Under the pieces are notes generated by a model. That model was not told the DNA's origin. It saw nothing but the letters and a program-made list of their open reading frames with translations, and searched no databases. The position numbers were made by a program, and so were the translations under genes. This document shows positions 1-5,862 of a stretch of 6,715 bases of DNA, piece by piece. Each line of letters begins with the position of its first letter. The stretch's first letter is position 1. This stretch comes from an uncultured Oscillospiraceae bacterium (GTDB lineage: Bacteria; Bacillota; Clostridia; Oscillospirales; Oscillospiraceae). The DNA is taken from the NCBI GenBank assembly GCA_934565615.1, contig CAKTIH010000121.1, positions 1 to 6,715 on the forward strand. Reading direction: 5' to 3'.

Positions 1-1
1 C

Positions 2-571
2 TACATAAAGGAGGAGCTTCAGGACTCGGAGCGCTATCAGACGGTGTACTCAAGAGAGCTTGGGAGTGCCGCCGCGCCGACTGCGGGGCTGCACTTTACA
101 AAGGAGCTGCTGGAAAAGATAGCGGCGAAGGGCGTAAAGGTCTGCTATGTGACGCTGCACGTTGGGCTTGGGACCTTCCGCCCAGTGAAGGAGGACGAGA
201 TAGAGGCGCACGAGATGCACTCGGAGCTCTGCATCGTCCCGGAAGAGACAGCCGCGGCCATAAACGAAACGAAGAAAAACGGCGGGCGGGTGATCGCAGT
301 CGGTACGACCTCGTGCCGCACGCTCGAGAGCTTCGCAAAAGAGGACGGAATGCTTGAAGCCTGCTCCGGCTGGACGAATATTTTCATTTATCCTGGCTAT
401 CGCTTCAAGTGCATAGACGCGCTCGTCACAAATTTCCACCTGCCCGAGAGCACGCTTATAATGCTGGTGTCCGCACTGGCGGGGCGCGAGCATATCATGA
501 ACGCGTACAACACCGCGGTGGGGGAGAAGTACCGCTTCTTCTCATTTGGAGATGCGATGTTCGTTAAGTAA
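2..571 (+). CDS. queA: S-adenosylmethionine:tRNA ribosyltransferase-isomerase QueA, C-terminal part (5' end outside window)
   Basis: QueA transfers and isomerises the ribosyl group of S-adenosylmethionine onto preQ1 at tRNA position 34, giving epoxyqueuosine, in the cytoplasm. The frame is open from base 2 and yields 189 residues, roughly the last 55% of a normal protein of about 340 residues. Visible family motifs in order are RYQTVYS, GSAAAPTAGLHFT, VTLHVGLGTFRPV, EAHEMHSE, AVGTTSCRTLES, FIYPGY and TNFHLPESTL, ending in the typical FFSFGDAMFV tail and a TAA stop. A GTG at 44 is internal to the family alignment, because the residues before it (YIKEELQDSERYQ) are also QueA-like, so it is not the start. 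Nothing suggests damage. The next gene follows after 65 nt. The partner gene tgt, often adjacent to queA, lies about 5.3 kb downstream instead. Identification is by motif recognition and is very secure. Confidence 0.97.
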   Translation, partial: YIKEELQDSERYQTVYSRELGSAAAPTAGLHFTKELLEKIAAKGVKVCYVTLHVGLGTFRPVKEDEIEAHEMHSELCIVPEETAAAINETKKNGGRVIAVGTTSCRTLESFAKEDGMLEACSGWTNIFIYPGYRFKCIDALVTNFHLPESTLIMLVSALAGREHIMNAYNTAVGEKYRFFSFGDAMFVK

Positions 572-597
572 GAAAAAAATTTCCGCATTTGCTCCGA

Positions 598-614
598 ATG
601 ACCGCTGCGGTCAT
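598..614 (+). other. Perfect inverted repeat between queA and the next gene
   Basis: ATGACCGC-T-GCGGTCAT is a perfect 17-nt palindrome around one central base. As RNA it would fold as a 7-bp stem with a CTG loop. The bases after it are GCTCTTTT, only a weak T tract, so it could be a poor intrinsic terminator for queA or a protein-binding site. CTCCG at 592-596, minus its first base alignment ambiguity, can also pair with CGGAG at 626-630, which is part of the ribosome binding site of the next gene. Function is not established. Confidence 0.4.
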
Positions 615-626
615 GCTCTTTTGAGC

Positions 627-631
627 GGAGG
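627..631 (+). promoter_or_regulatory. Ribosome binding site for the 637 gene
   Basis: GGAGG is followed by a 5-nt spacer and the ATG at 637. This supports that start codon. Confidence 0.8.
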
Positions 632-636
632 TTTCT

Positions 637-1965
637 ATGAAGAAAAATGAAGTAGTTTTGCTCTCGGTGCTGCTGCTTATCCTTATGCTGGGGATGCTCG
701 GCATAGGGCTTTTCGGCAAAGGGAAAAAGCAGACGGAGAGCACGCCGGTATCGACCCCGGCAGTCACCGGCGAAAACGCGGCGGAGGCAACTCCCGCACC
801 GACACCGGAAAAGGAATACGACACGGTCAATGAGGTCCCGGACAAGGTAATGAACGCGCTGAAGAAAGAGGCCGAGAAAGCGATGCTCAGTACGCGCGAC
901 ACCTACGACAGCCTTGACAAGGGCACGGCGCTCAACGTGGTGCTCTCGCAGGATGCCGTAGCGCAGATAGTGTACACGCTTGCGGAGAACGGCTATTCGG
1001 CGATAGACTATTTCGGGAACATGGACATGCAGAACCCGCAGCAGCTTATCGATTTCGGCAACGCCGTAAACGCGGGGCAGGATGCGGAGGCTGCGTACTA
1101 TGTTGTCCACACTGACGGCTCCATACACGCGAACAACCTTGTCTACAATAACGGCGTGGGCTCGGTCATAACGATATCGGTCGAGTGGAGGGACGGAAGC
1201 CCAAGGATATATTCGGCGGGGCAGTTCTCGCTTTCTGAGATAAAATACACCGAAAAGGGCTGGCTTATCTGCAACAGGTATACCGGCAGCTTTGATAAGG
1301 ACGGAAAGCTCGGCACCAATCCGCACACCTTTATACGGCTCGTGCCTTACGTCGACGATAAGCGCGCCCTGTCGGAGCGCTACCTCGGCAGCTCCGCATA
1401 CGCGGAGAACAATCTGTTTACCTGCACATGGAGCTCCGATAACTTTGGGGAGCTTGACTTCAACTGCCTTTACCCGATATTGTACGGACAGTACTACGGT
1501 ACGGAGCAGCTTGTCAGCAGCAACATTAACGCACTGACAGGCTACGCGACGGTCAAGGACACGAACATGCACATAGTGCCCTATGAGCAGTTCGAGCGGG
1601 TGATCGGTCACTTCTTCGATATAAAGGACGAGACGATACGCGCCATGGCAGATAATAGCAGCAGCTACGGCGGGTACTTCATCCTCGGCGCACAGCCCGG
1701 CTTCTACACCTCGACGACGGTACATCTGCCGGAGCCGGAGATCACCGACTACTGGTACAACAGCGACGGTACACTGACGATGAAGATCGACGCGGTCTAT
1801 CCGTGGTACGGCACGGACTGCGCGTTCACGCACGAGCTTACCGTTGAGGAGACGAAGAACGGCTTCATATACGTTTCAAATTACGTGTACGAGTCCCCGG
1901 ACAACATTTTCCCCGACCTCGCTCTCAAGAGAGAACGGGAGGCGGAGATCGCTGCGCTCGGATAA
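637..1965 (+). CDS. Membrane-anchored extracytoplasmic protein, function unknown (DUF6070-like)
   Basis: This 442-residue protein begins with a short basic stretch (MKKNE) and a hydrophobic segment at about residues 6-26. A Thr/Pro/Ala/Glu-rich linker follows (about 32-60) and then a large soluble region, so it is most likely anchored by its N-terminus with the bulk outside the membrane. There is no Cys at the end of the hydrophobic segment, so it is not a lipoprotein. Recognisable stretches are FGELDFNCLYPILY near 268-282, VPYEQFERVIGHFFDI near 314-330, and NSDGTLTMKIDAVYP near 375-390. From memory these resemble a Firmicutes family of unknown function (DUF6070), which a profile search should confirm. 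The start is supported by GGAGG 5 nt upstream. It follows queA by 65 nt with no clear promoter of its own, so it may be co-transcribed, and it is closed by a strong terminator. Its biological role is unknown. Confidence 0.85.
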   Translation: MKKNEVVLLSVLLLILMLGMLGIGLFGKGKKQTESTPVSTPAVTGENAAEATPAPTPEKEYDTVNEVPDKVMNALKKEAEKAMLSTRDTYDSLDKGTALNVVLSQDAVAQIVYTLAENGYSAIDYFGNMDMQNPQQLIDFGNAVNAGQDAEAAYYVVHTDGSIHANNLVYNNGVGSVITISVEWRDGSPRIYSAGQFSLSEIKYTEKGWLICNRYTGSFDKDGKLGTNPHTFIRLVPYVDDKRALSERYLGSSAYAENNLFTCTWSSDNFGELDFNCLYPILYGQYYGTEQLVSSNINALTGYATVKDTNMHIVPYEQFERVIGHFFDIKDETIRAMADNSSSYGGYFILGAQPGFYTSTTVHLPEPEITDYWYNSDGTLTMKIDAVYPWYGTDCAFTHELTVEETKNGFIYVSNYVYESPDNIFPDLALKREREAEIAALG

Positions 1966-1977
1966 GAGTTCCATATC

Positions 1978-2010
1978 ATGCCATCCGGCCTTAGGTCGGG
2001 TGGCATTTTT
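1978..2010 (+). terminator. Intrinsic terminator after the 637-1965 gene
   Basis: A 13-bp stem pairs 1978-1990 (ATGCCATCCGGCC) with 1994-2006, closed by a TTA loop and containing two G-T wobbles. A run of five T (2006-2010) follows. It lies 12 nt after the stop codon. This is a textbook Rho-independent terminator and separates the upstream unit from the first sigma module. Confidence 0.92.
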
Positions 2011-2029
2011 GAAAAATTTCCGGAACAGG

Positions 2030-2061
2030 TGAAAGATTTTAACAGTGTCATGGATATTATA
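2030..2061 (+). promoter_or_regulatory. Candidate ECF-type promoter of sigma module 1
   Basis: TGAAA (2030-2034), 17 nt, then GGATATTATA (2052-2061). The layout matches the candidate promoter of module 2 (TGTCA, 17 nt, CGTCTTTATA). Both continue into nearly the same initial sequence, TTATA[A/G]GTGAAA followed by GC. The -35 resembles the TGAAAC box of SigW-like sigmas, but the -10 lacks the usual CGTC, so this call is tentative. A GGAAC at 2022-2026 is an alternative ECF -35, but it sits too far (20 nt) from the only nearby GTC. Confidence 0.45.
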
Positions 2062-2083
2062 AGTGAAAAGCTTTTCGGGCAGG

Positions 2084-2113
2084 TGCGGAGCGACCGGACA
2101 CGGCGGCTCCGCA
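2084..2113 (+). promoter_or_regulatory. Leader hairpin upstream of the first sigma gene
   Basis: TGCGGAGC (2084-2091) pairs perfectly with GCTCCGCA (2106-2113). Inside it, CCG (2094-2096) can pair with CGG (2101-2103) around a GACA loop, separated by a small 2x2 internal loop. No T run follows, so it is not an intrinsic terminator. It ends 9 nt before the ribosome binding site at 2123 and lies inside the predicted untranslated leader of about 70 nt, so it may influence translation or mRNA stability. Confidence 0.5.
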
Positions 2114-2122
2114 GCAGCCAAA

Positions 2123-2128
2123 AGGAGA
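2123..2128 (+). promoter_or_regulatory. Ribosome binding site that fixes the first sigma start
   Basis: AGGAGA is followed by 6 nt and the ATG at 2135. The same frame is open back to a GTG at 2063, but the extra 24 residues are not sigma-like and would run through the leader hairpin, so 2135 is preferred. Confidence 0.85.
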
Positions 2129-2134
2129 GACACA

Positions 2135-2614
2135 ATGCTGACACATGAGCGCTTTGCCTATCTCGCGGAAAAGTACATAGACACCGTGTTCCGCGTGGCG
2201 TTCAGCTATCTGAAGAGCCGCGAGGATGCGGACGACGTGACGCAGGAGGTGTTCATGAAGCTTTGCAGCGTGAACACAGAGTTTGAATCGGAGGAGCATA
2301 TCCGCAACTGGCTTATCCGCGTCACGATAAACCAGTGCAGAAGACAGTTCCGCTCACCGTGGCGCAGGCTTGAGAACATCGACGACTACGCCGCAACGCT
2401 GAGCTTCGAGGACGACAACGACCGCGAGCTGTTCAGAGCCGTGATGGGACTTGAACAGAAGTACCGCAGCGTCATATTCCTGTACTACTACATAGGCTAT
2501 TCGACGGCGGAGATCGCGGATATACTCGGCACGCCGGTGAACACGGTGAGTACGCGGCTTTCACGCGCGAGGGCAAGGCTAAGGACGGTACTGACGGAGG
2601 TGGAACATGACTGA
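2135..2614 (+). CDS. ECF-type RNA polymerase sigma factor (module 1)
   Basis: This is a 159-residue sigma-70 family protein with only regions 2 and 4, the extracytoplasmic-function architecture. Region 2 spans about residues 7-74, with the core-binding/-10 recognition motif DADDVTQEVFMKL at 31-43 and WLIRVTINQCRRQFR at 59-73. Region 4 spans about 100-150, with the helix-turn-helix YSTAEIADILGTPVNTVSTR at 122-141 followed by the basic RARARLR. It would direct RNA polymerase to a small regulon, probably including its own promoter. The start is fixed by AGGAGA 6 nt upstream. The gene ends inside the next one: the last 8 nt overlap the downstream ATG, so the two are translationally coupled. That downstream membrane protein is its likely anti-sigma. 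The length and motifs are intact. The exact ECF group cannot be assigned by eye. Confidence 0.95.
   Translation: MLTHERFAYLAEKYIDTVFRVAFSYLKSREDADDVTQEVFMKLCSVNTEFESEEHIRNWLIRVTINQCRRQFRSPWRRLENIDDYAATLSFEDDNDRELFRAVMGLEQKYRSVIFLYYYIGYSTAEIADILGTPVNTVSTRLSRARARLRTVLTEVEHD
2596..2600 (+). promoter_or_regulatory. Ribosome binding site for the module 1 membrane partner
   Basis: GGAGG inside the end of the sigma gene lies 6 nt before the ATG at 2607. It supports translational coupling of the two overlapping genes. Confidence 0.8.
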
Positions 2615-3437
2615 CAGAGAACGCTTTGAGCGTGCATTCGCGCCTGTTCACGCCTCCGCAGACACGGTTACGGAGGTCTTGAAAATGACAGATGCAAACA
2701 GGAAAACAAAGCGGACCGGAGCGGCGCGCCGCGCAGCAAGGGTCGCGCTTATCGCGGCAATAATATTTGTGCTGCTCATAGGCAGCGCCTGCGCTGCCGG
2801 TCTTTACGTAAATAGCCCGGAGCAGGCATGGAAGATAGCACAGCGGGAAATACGGAAAATGAAGGACATGGGCATACTCTCGCAGGAGGTGCAGATCGGC
2901 AGTGAGGCTAAGCAGATAATCGAGCGCCGGGAAGAGACGGATCCGGAATTTTATTTCGAGCGGCTGTTCAAGCGCAGATACGACATCAGGGTATACGGCG
3001 ACGGGAAGTATAGCGTCAACCTTTACATCGATATGGAAACAGGCAAGATCACGTATCTCTCAGTGGGTGCAAAAGCCGATGAAAACGATGGACTGGTAGA
3101 AAGAGCGTGCTGGAACGGAGAGAAGGCATATTACCCAGCAAACTACGACGACATTATTCCGGCAGACATGACGGTCGATAAATTATGCACACTGCTCGGG
3201 GAATACTGGGGATTTACCGGGTATACGCTCAGCGGCACAAAGGACGGATTCTACAGATACGACACAGCTGTGCCGCCCGGGGATATGCTTGTATCCGAGT
3301 TGGGGGACGAGCCGTATCTTACTGTATATTTCGACGGTGACCAGTGCGGCGTACCAATGTATATTGATCTTTATGGGTTCATAGGAGACGGGGGCGGCGT
3401 ATATGTGAATCTCGGCACGAACCACGGCATAGGGTGA
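2607..3437 (+). CDS. Putative anti-sigma factor, single-pass membrane protein (module 1)
   Basis: This is a 276-residue protein. The N-terminal cytoplasmic part (1-43) carries a short helix resembling those seen in Firmicutes anti-sigma partners (FERAFAPVHASADTVTEVLKM, residues 7-27) and then a basic stretch. One transmembrane segment spans about 44-66 (RVALIAAIIFVLLIGSACAAG), and about 210 residues lie outside the cell. There is no HxxxCxxC, so it is not a zinc-containing anti-sigma. The first external part is helical and charged. The stretch YSVNLYIDMETGKITYLSVG looks like the strand pattern of a PepSY-type fold, an inference only. It overlaps the sigma gene by 8 nt with its own GGAGG, so coupled expression is clear. 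The expected role is to hold the sigma inactive and respond to an envelope signal. Both role and signal are inferred from context, with no direct sequence proof. Confidence 0.8.
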   Translation: MTDRERFERAFAPVHASADTVTEVLKMTDANRKTKRTGAARRAARVALIAAIIFVLLIGSACAAGLYVNSPEQAWKIAQREIRKMKDMGILSQEVQIGSEAKQIIERREETDPEFYFERLFKRRYDIRVYGDGKYSVNLYIDMETGKITYLSVGAKADENDGLVERACWNGEKAYYPANYDDIIPADMTVDKLCTLLGEYWGFTGYTLSGTKDGFYRYDTAVPPGDMLVSELGDEPYLTVYFDGDQCGVPMYIDLYGFIGDGGGVYVNLGTNHGIG

Positions 3438-3448
3438 ATATTTATAGA

Positions 3449-3480
3449 AGAACCTCGCGGAACGATCCCCGCGAGGTTCT
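3449..3480 (+). terminator. Terminator-like perfect hairpin after module 1
   Basis: AGAACCTCGCGG (3449-3460) and CCGCGAGGTTCT (3469-3480) are perfect 12-bp complementary arms around an 8-nt loop. The hairpin starts 11 nt after the stop codon. It lacks a T tract (the next bases are CGCATAAAGG), so it is not a canonical intrinsic terminator. It may still terminate transcription or protect the 3' end of the message. Confidence 0.6.
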
Positions 3481-3501
3481 CGCATAAAGGCTCAGAAAAA
3501 C

Positions 3502-3533
3502 TGTCATATTATCCGGAAAACCGCGTCTTTATA
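3502..3533 (+). promoter_or_regulatory. Candidate ECF-type promoter of sigma module 2
   Basis: TGTCA (3502-3506), exactly 17 nt, then CGTCTTTATA (3524-3533). CGTC is the classic -10 core of ECF sigma promoters in Firmicutes, and 17 nt is a normal spacing. It is followed by GGTGAAAGC, nearly the same as after the module 1 candidate. Predicted transcription begins about 30 nt before the sigma ATG. Autoregulation by the adjacent sigma is the likely use. Confidence 0.65.
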
Positions 3534-3554
3534 GGTGAAAGCACCGTAAAGATA

Positions 3555-3561
3555 AGGGAGG
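3555..3561 (+). promoter_or_regulatory. Ribosome binding site for the second sigma gene
   Basis: AGGGAGG is followed by 6 nt and the ATG at 3568, supporting this start. Confidence 0.85.
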
Positions 3562-3567
3562 ACAGCT

Positions 3568-4125
3568 ATGGACGATTCAAAGATAATAGACCTGTATTGG
3601 CAGCGGGACGAGCGGGCGATAGAGGAGACGGACAGCAAATACGGCGCGTACTGCCACGCGGTGTCGATGAACATTCTCGGCGTACGCGAGGACGCGGAGG
3701 AGTGCGTCAGCGATACATACGCCCGCGCGTGGAACGCTATGCCGCCGGAGCGCCCGGGGCGGCTGCGCGCGTGGCTTGCGGGCATTACGCGAAACCTATC
3801 TGTAGACCGCTGGCGCAGGAACCGCGCGCATGGACGCGGCAGTACAGTGACGGTACTGCTCAGTGAGCTTGAGGAATGCGTACCATCGCCGCGTGGGCTT
3901 GAGGAGATCACGGACGCGAGGGAGCTTGGCCGCACCCTTAACGGCTGGCTCGGCAGTCTGCCGCGGCAGGACTGCGCGGATTTCATGCGCCGCTACTGGG
4001 GCGGCGAGAGCGTGGCGGATATCGCGGCGAGCCGGGGCGTAAGCGCAAACGCGCTGAGCCAGAAATTTGCGCGTATGCGGCGAAGCCTTAGAAGTTATCT
4101 TGAGAAAGAGGGGGCGGCACTGTGA
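3568..4125 (+). CDS. ECF-type RNA polymerase sigma factor (module 2)
   Basis: This 185-residue sigma-70 family protein has regions 2 and 4 only. The N-terminus MDDSKIIDLYWQRDERAIEE is characteristic of a large group of sigma factors from gut Clostridia. Region 2 includes DAEECVSDTYARAWN (42-56) and WLAGITRNLSVDRWRR (69-84). A linker of about 35 residues contains LSELEECVPS. Region 4 runs from about 121 to 178, with the helix-turn-helix ESVADIAASRGVSANALSQK (147-166) and a basic RMRRSLRSYL tail. The sequence differs clearly from the module 1 sigma, so the pair is not a recent duplication. The start is set by AGGGAGG 6 nt upstream and agrees with the family N-terminus. The stop overlaps the next start by 4 nt (GTGA), implying coupling to the 528-residue membrane protein. 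An ECF-like promoter lies immediately upstream, so it probably activates itself. Confidence 0.95.
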   Translation: MDDSKIIDLYWQRDERAIEETDSKYGAYCHAVSMNILGVREDAEECVSDTYARAWNAMPPERPGRLRAWLAGITRNLSVDRWRRNRAHGRGSTVTVLLSELEECVPSPRGLEEITDARELGRTLNGWLGSLPRQDCADFMRRYWGGESVADIAASRGVSANALSQKFARMRRSLRSYLEKEGAAL

Positions 4126-5708
4126 ACGGGAACATGAAACTTTTGCTTGGGCTTGGATATGTTAGCGGGGAGTATATAGACATGGCACTGGAGGCAATGC
4201 CGGTCAGAGCGCACAGGCACAGGCCAATTAGAGCGCTGCTGGTAGCGGCGGTGATAGTGTTGCTGCTGCTTGCCCTCAGCGCGGCAGCGTATGCGGGAAA
4301 CTGGTTCGGCATCAAGGATGCACTGCTGCATCAGACAGAGGTCACGGTATATCTTTCGGTACAGGGACTTGAAAGCTCGGCGGAGTTTCAGGCCTATCAG
4401 GAGTTCATGGACTTCTACAACGATTACACGGCGAACGGTTACTATGGGGATGCCGTGCCGCAGGAGCAGGACGAATGGATGCGAGAGCACAGCCGCATAT
4501 ACTTCTGCTACACGCAGCGGCTGAAGGACAAGATATTTGAGCTGTGTGGCAAATACGGGCTCAAAACACGCGACGGAGTGTATGAAGAAGGCAGCGCGGA
4601 TATCGGGCGGCTATATACCGCAGTCGGCGTTGATGGCTTTATGCGCGGCTGCGAATTTGACAATGAGAACGTGGGATTTATATGCTATGGTGACGGAAGC
4701 TTTATACTGCAAGGGATGTGGTACGACGCGGAAAAGGGACTCGACTGCACTGTCCGGCGCAGCATGAAGGGCTACTTCGGTCAGGGCTATGCGCATTTTG
4801 GCGCGGACGCGGTCACGGAGCGGAGCTACACGACGGCGCTCGGAGCCGAGGTCACAATCATCATGGATGAATATAACGGCGCGGTGCTTTATAACGGTGA
4901 GGACGCCTTTGTCACAGCGGAGCTGACGAGCTTTGATACTGAGACGAGCTATGACGGCGACGTCCCGGAGGAGCAAGTTCTCGGCAGAGAACTCACGGAA
5001 GCGACGCTGGAACGCTTCGCGGATTCAATAGATTTTGCCGCGCTCGGAAAACGCGGTGCGGTTGATTGGAGTACAGCAGCAGGGGAGACTGAGCTGCCGA
5101 AAAACCGGACGGAGCAGCAGATGGAATACGGCCGGGAGATCGCGGCGGGGATAACTGACATCGGCACGACCGTGACGGTCTATGGGAGCGGGCTTGAATG
5201 CACCGTGACCGGGATAAGCATCGATGATAACATCTACTCTGCGGGCTGGATGCTTGAGCAGTTCCATGAATCGTCCGCGTACATCGGCGGGGCAGACTAT
5301 CCGTTCCCGGACTATATAGACGCGCAGACAGGGGAGCTTATCGACGGCGCGAGACTTGCGACGGTCAGCCTTACGGTGAAGAATCCGCACACAGGGGACG
5401 TGAAGGGTAACGGCGGACTTTCAAACGACGGGACGAATAATTTCGCCAATAATATTTTTGTGCTCAAGAGCGGTGACGTGGCCATGAGAGATATCTACGC
5501 AGGCAGTGCGGCGTACTCTGGGGACGAAGCGATAGCGGGGCAGTACGCATACGTGCACATTGAGCCCGGCGAAACGGTCAGCTACCGTTTGGGCTATATC
5601 ATCGACGACAGGTGCAATAATGCCGAGGGCGCGTATCTCTACTGCATCAGGGACACCGGCGGTCAGCTCAGCGCGTGTTATATCCCGGTGACCGGGCGCG
5701 AAGCTTGA
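4122..5708 (+). CDS. Single-pass membrane protein, putative anti-sigma/sensor partner of the module 2 sigma
   Basis: This is a 528-residue protein. The N-terminal cytoplasmic tail (1-35) has a short helix, LLLGLGYVSGEYIDMALEAM, of the type found in partners of this sigma group. A transmembrane segment spans about 36-59, and about 470 residues lie outside. The first external region (about 65-270) has the pattern AEFQAYQEFMDFYNDY ... YFCYTQRLKDKIFELCGKYG ... RRSMKGYFGQGY ... SYTTALGAEVTI seen in similar Clostridia proteins. The last region (about 343-526) is strand-rich (TTVTVYGSGLECTVTGISI, LATVSLTVKN, VHIEPGETVSYRLGYII) and looks immunoglobulin-like by inference. No enzyme motif or zinc-binding anti-sigma motif was seen. 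The GTG start overlaps the sigma stop (GTGA) with a purine-rich site about 7 nt upstream; an ATG four codons later (4134) is the alternative. Its role as the sigma's regulator is inferred from coupling and topology. Confidence 0.8.
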   Translation: MNGNMKLLLGLGYVSGEYIDMALEAMPVRAHRHRPIRALLVAAVIVLLLLALSAAAYAGNWFGIKDALLHQTEVTVYLSVQGLESSAEFQAYQEFMDFYNDYTANGYYGDAVPQEQDEWMREHSRIYFCYTQRLKDKIFELCGKYGLKTRDGVYEEGSADIGRLYTAVGVDGFMRGCEFDNENVGFICYGDGSFILQGMWYDAEKGLDCTVRRSMKGYFGQGYAHFGADAVTERSYTTALGAEVTIIMDEYNGAVLYNGEDAFVTAELTSFDTETSYDGDVPEEQVLGRELTEATLERFADSIDFAALGKRGAVDWSTAAGETELPKNRTEQQMEYGREIAAGITDIGTTVTVYGSGLECTVTGISIDDNIYSAGWMLEQFHESSAYIGGADYPFPDYIDAQTGELIDGARLATVSLTVKNPHTGDVKGNGGLSNDGTNNFANNIFVLKSGDVAMRDIYAGSAAYSGDEAIAGQYAYVHIEPGETVSYRLGYIIDDRCNNAEGAYLYCIRDTGGQLSACYIPVTGREA

Positions 5709-5728
5709 GCCTATGGAGGCTGCTTGGA

Positions 5729-5757
5729 TTGACAGTGCGCTCAGTTCGTGTTATATT
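5729..5757 (+). promoter_or_regulatory. Strong sigma-A promoter for tgt
   Basis: TTGACA (5729-5734) is a perfect -35. After 17 nt comes TATATT (5752-5757), five of six matches to the -10, preceded by TGT (5749-5751), an extended -10 element. Predicted start of transcription is near 5764, giving tgt a leader of about 105 nt. This is the best housekeeping promoter match in the window. Confidence 0.85.
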
Positions 5758-5759
5758 TA

Positions 5760-5783
5760 TACTCTAAACCAGCTCAAAGAGTA
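5760..5783 (+). promoter_or_regulatory. Inverted repeat across the predicted tgt transcription start
   Basis: TACTCT (5760-5765) and AGAGTA (5778-5783) are perfect complements separated by 12 nt. Because the left arm straddles the predicted +1 position, it may be an operator or, in transcripts starting upstream, a small hairpin. The evidence is only the symmetry. Confidence 0.3.
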
Positions 5784-5785
5784 GT

Positions 5786-5824
5786 CCCGGATAATTGCGA
5801 AAGCGGCGGTTATCCGGGCTTTTT
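5786..5824 (+). terminator. Intrinsic terminator located inside the tgt leader
   Basis: CCCGGATAA (5786-5794) pairs with TTATCCGGG (5810-5818). Four further pairs, including two T-G wobbles, extend the stem toward a GAAA-containing loop. Five T follow at 5820-5824. It would end transcripts coming from the module 2 membrane gene, since no other terminator follows that gene. It also lies about 20 nt downstream of the predicted start from the tgt promoter, so it could attenuate tgt. Confidence 0.88.
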
Positions 5825-5841
5825 ATGAAGCCTTGGCAAAA

Positions 5842-5854
5842 CAGCCTTTGGCTG
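5842..5854 (+). other. Small hairpin just upstream of the tgt ribosome binding site
   Basis: CAGCC (5842-5846), TTT, GGCTG (5850-5854) forms a 5-bp hairpin ending 2 nt before AGGAGG. It may modulate initiation or be incidental. Confidence 0.35.
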
Positions 5855-5856
5855 CG

Positions 5857-5862
5857 AGGAGG
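5857..5862 (+). promoter_or_regulatory. Ribosome binding site that decides the TTG start of tgt
   Basis: AGGAGG is followed by 7 nt and TTG at 5870. The frame is also open from an ATG at 5825 and a further-upstream ATT/TTG-type codon, but those starts fall in the terminator region and lack such a site. Tgt proteins begin close to the YKLIKQDG sequence. Confidence 0.9.

Noticed and set aside
397..1833. Long open frame (478 codons) on the minus strand opposite the 637-1965 gene
   Set aside because: It spans the queA end and the intergenic hairpin, its translation is rich in Arg, Val and Tyr with no recognisable domain, and the plus-strand gene has a good ribosome binding site and family-like sequence. 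It is a GC-rich codon shadow.
2039..2060. Sigma-A promoter TTAACA ... TATTAT before module 1
   Set aside because: The boxes match consensus individually but are only 10 nt apart, far too close for a sigma-A promoter.
2063..2134. 24-residue N-terminal extension of the first sigma
   Set aside because: It would need a GTG without a clear ribosome binding site and would read through the leader hairpin. The ATG at 2135 has AGGAGA at proper spacing and gives a normal ECF N-terminus.
3839..3859. GCAGTAC-N7-GTACTGC inverted repeat inside the second sigma gene
   Set aside because: The 7-bp arms lie in coding sequence for the region 2-4 linker, without a T tract or neighbouring signal. Probably incidental.
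5760..5830. preQ1 riboswitch in the tgt leader
   Set aside because: The position is attractive because Tgt uses preQ1. However, the short leader before the terminator lacks the A-rich tail and the C-rich loop pairing expected of class I, and no class II or III pattern was recognised.
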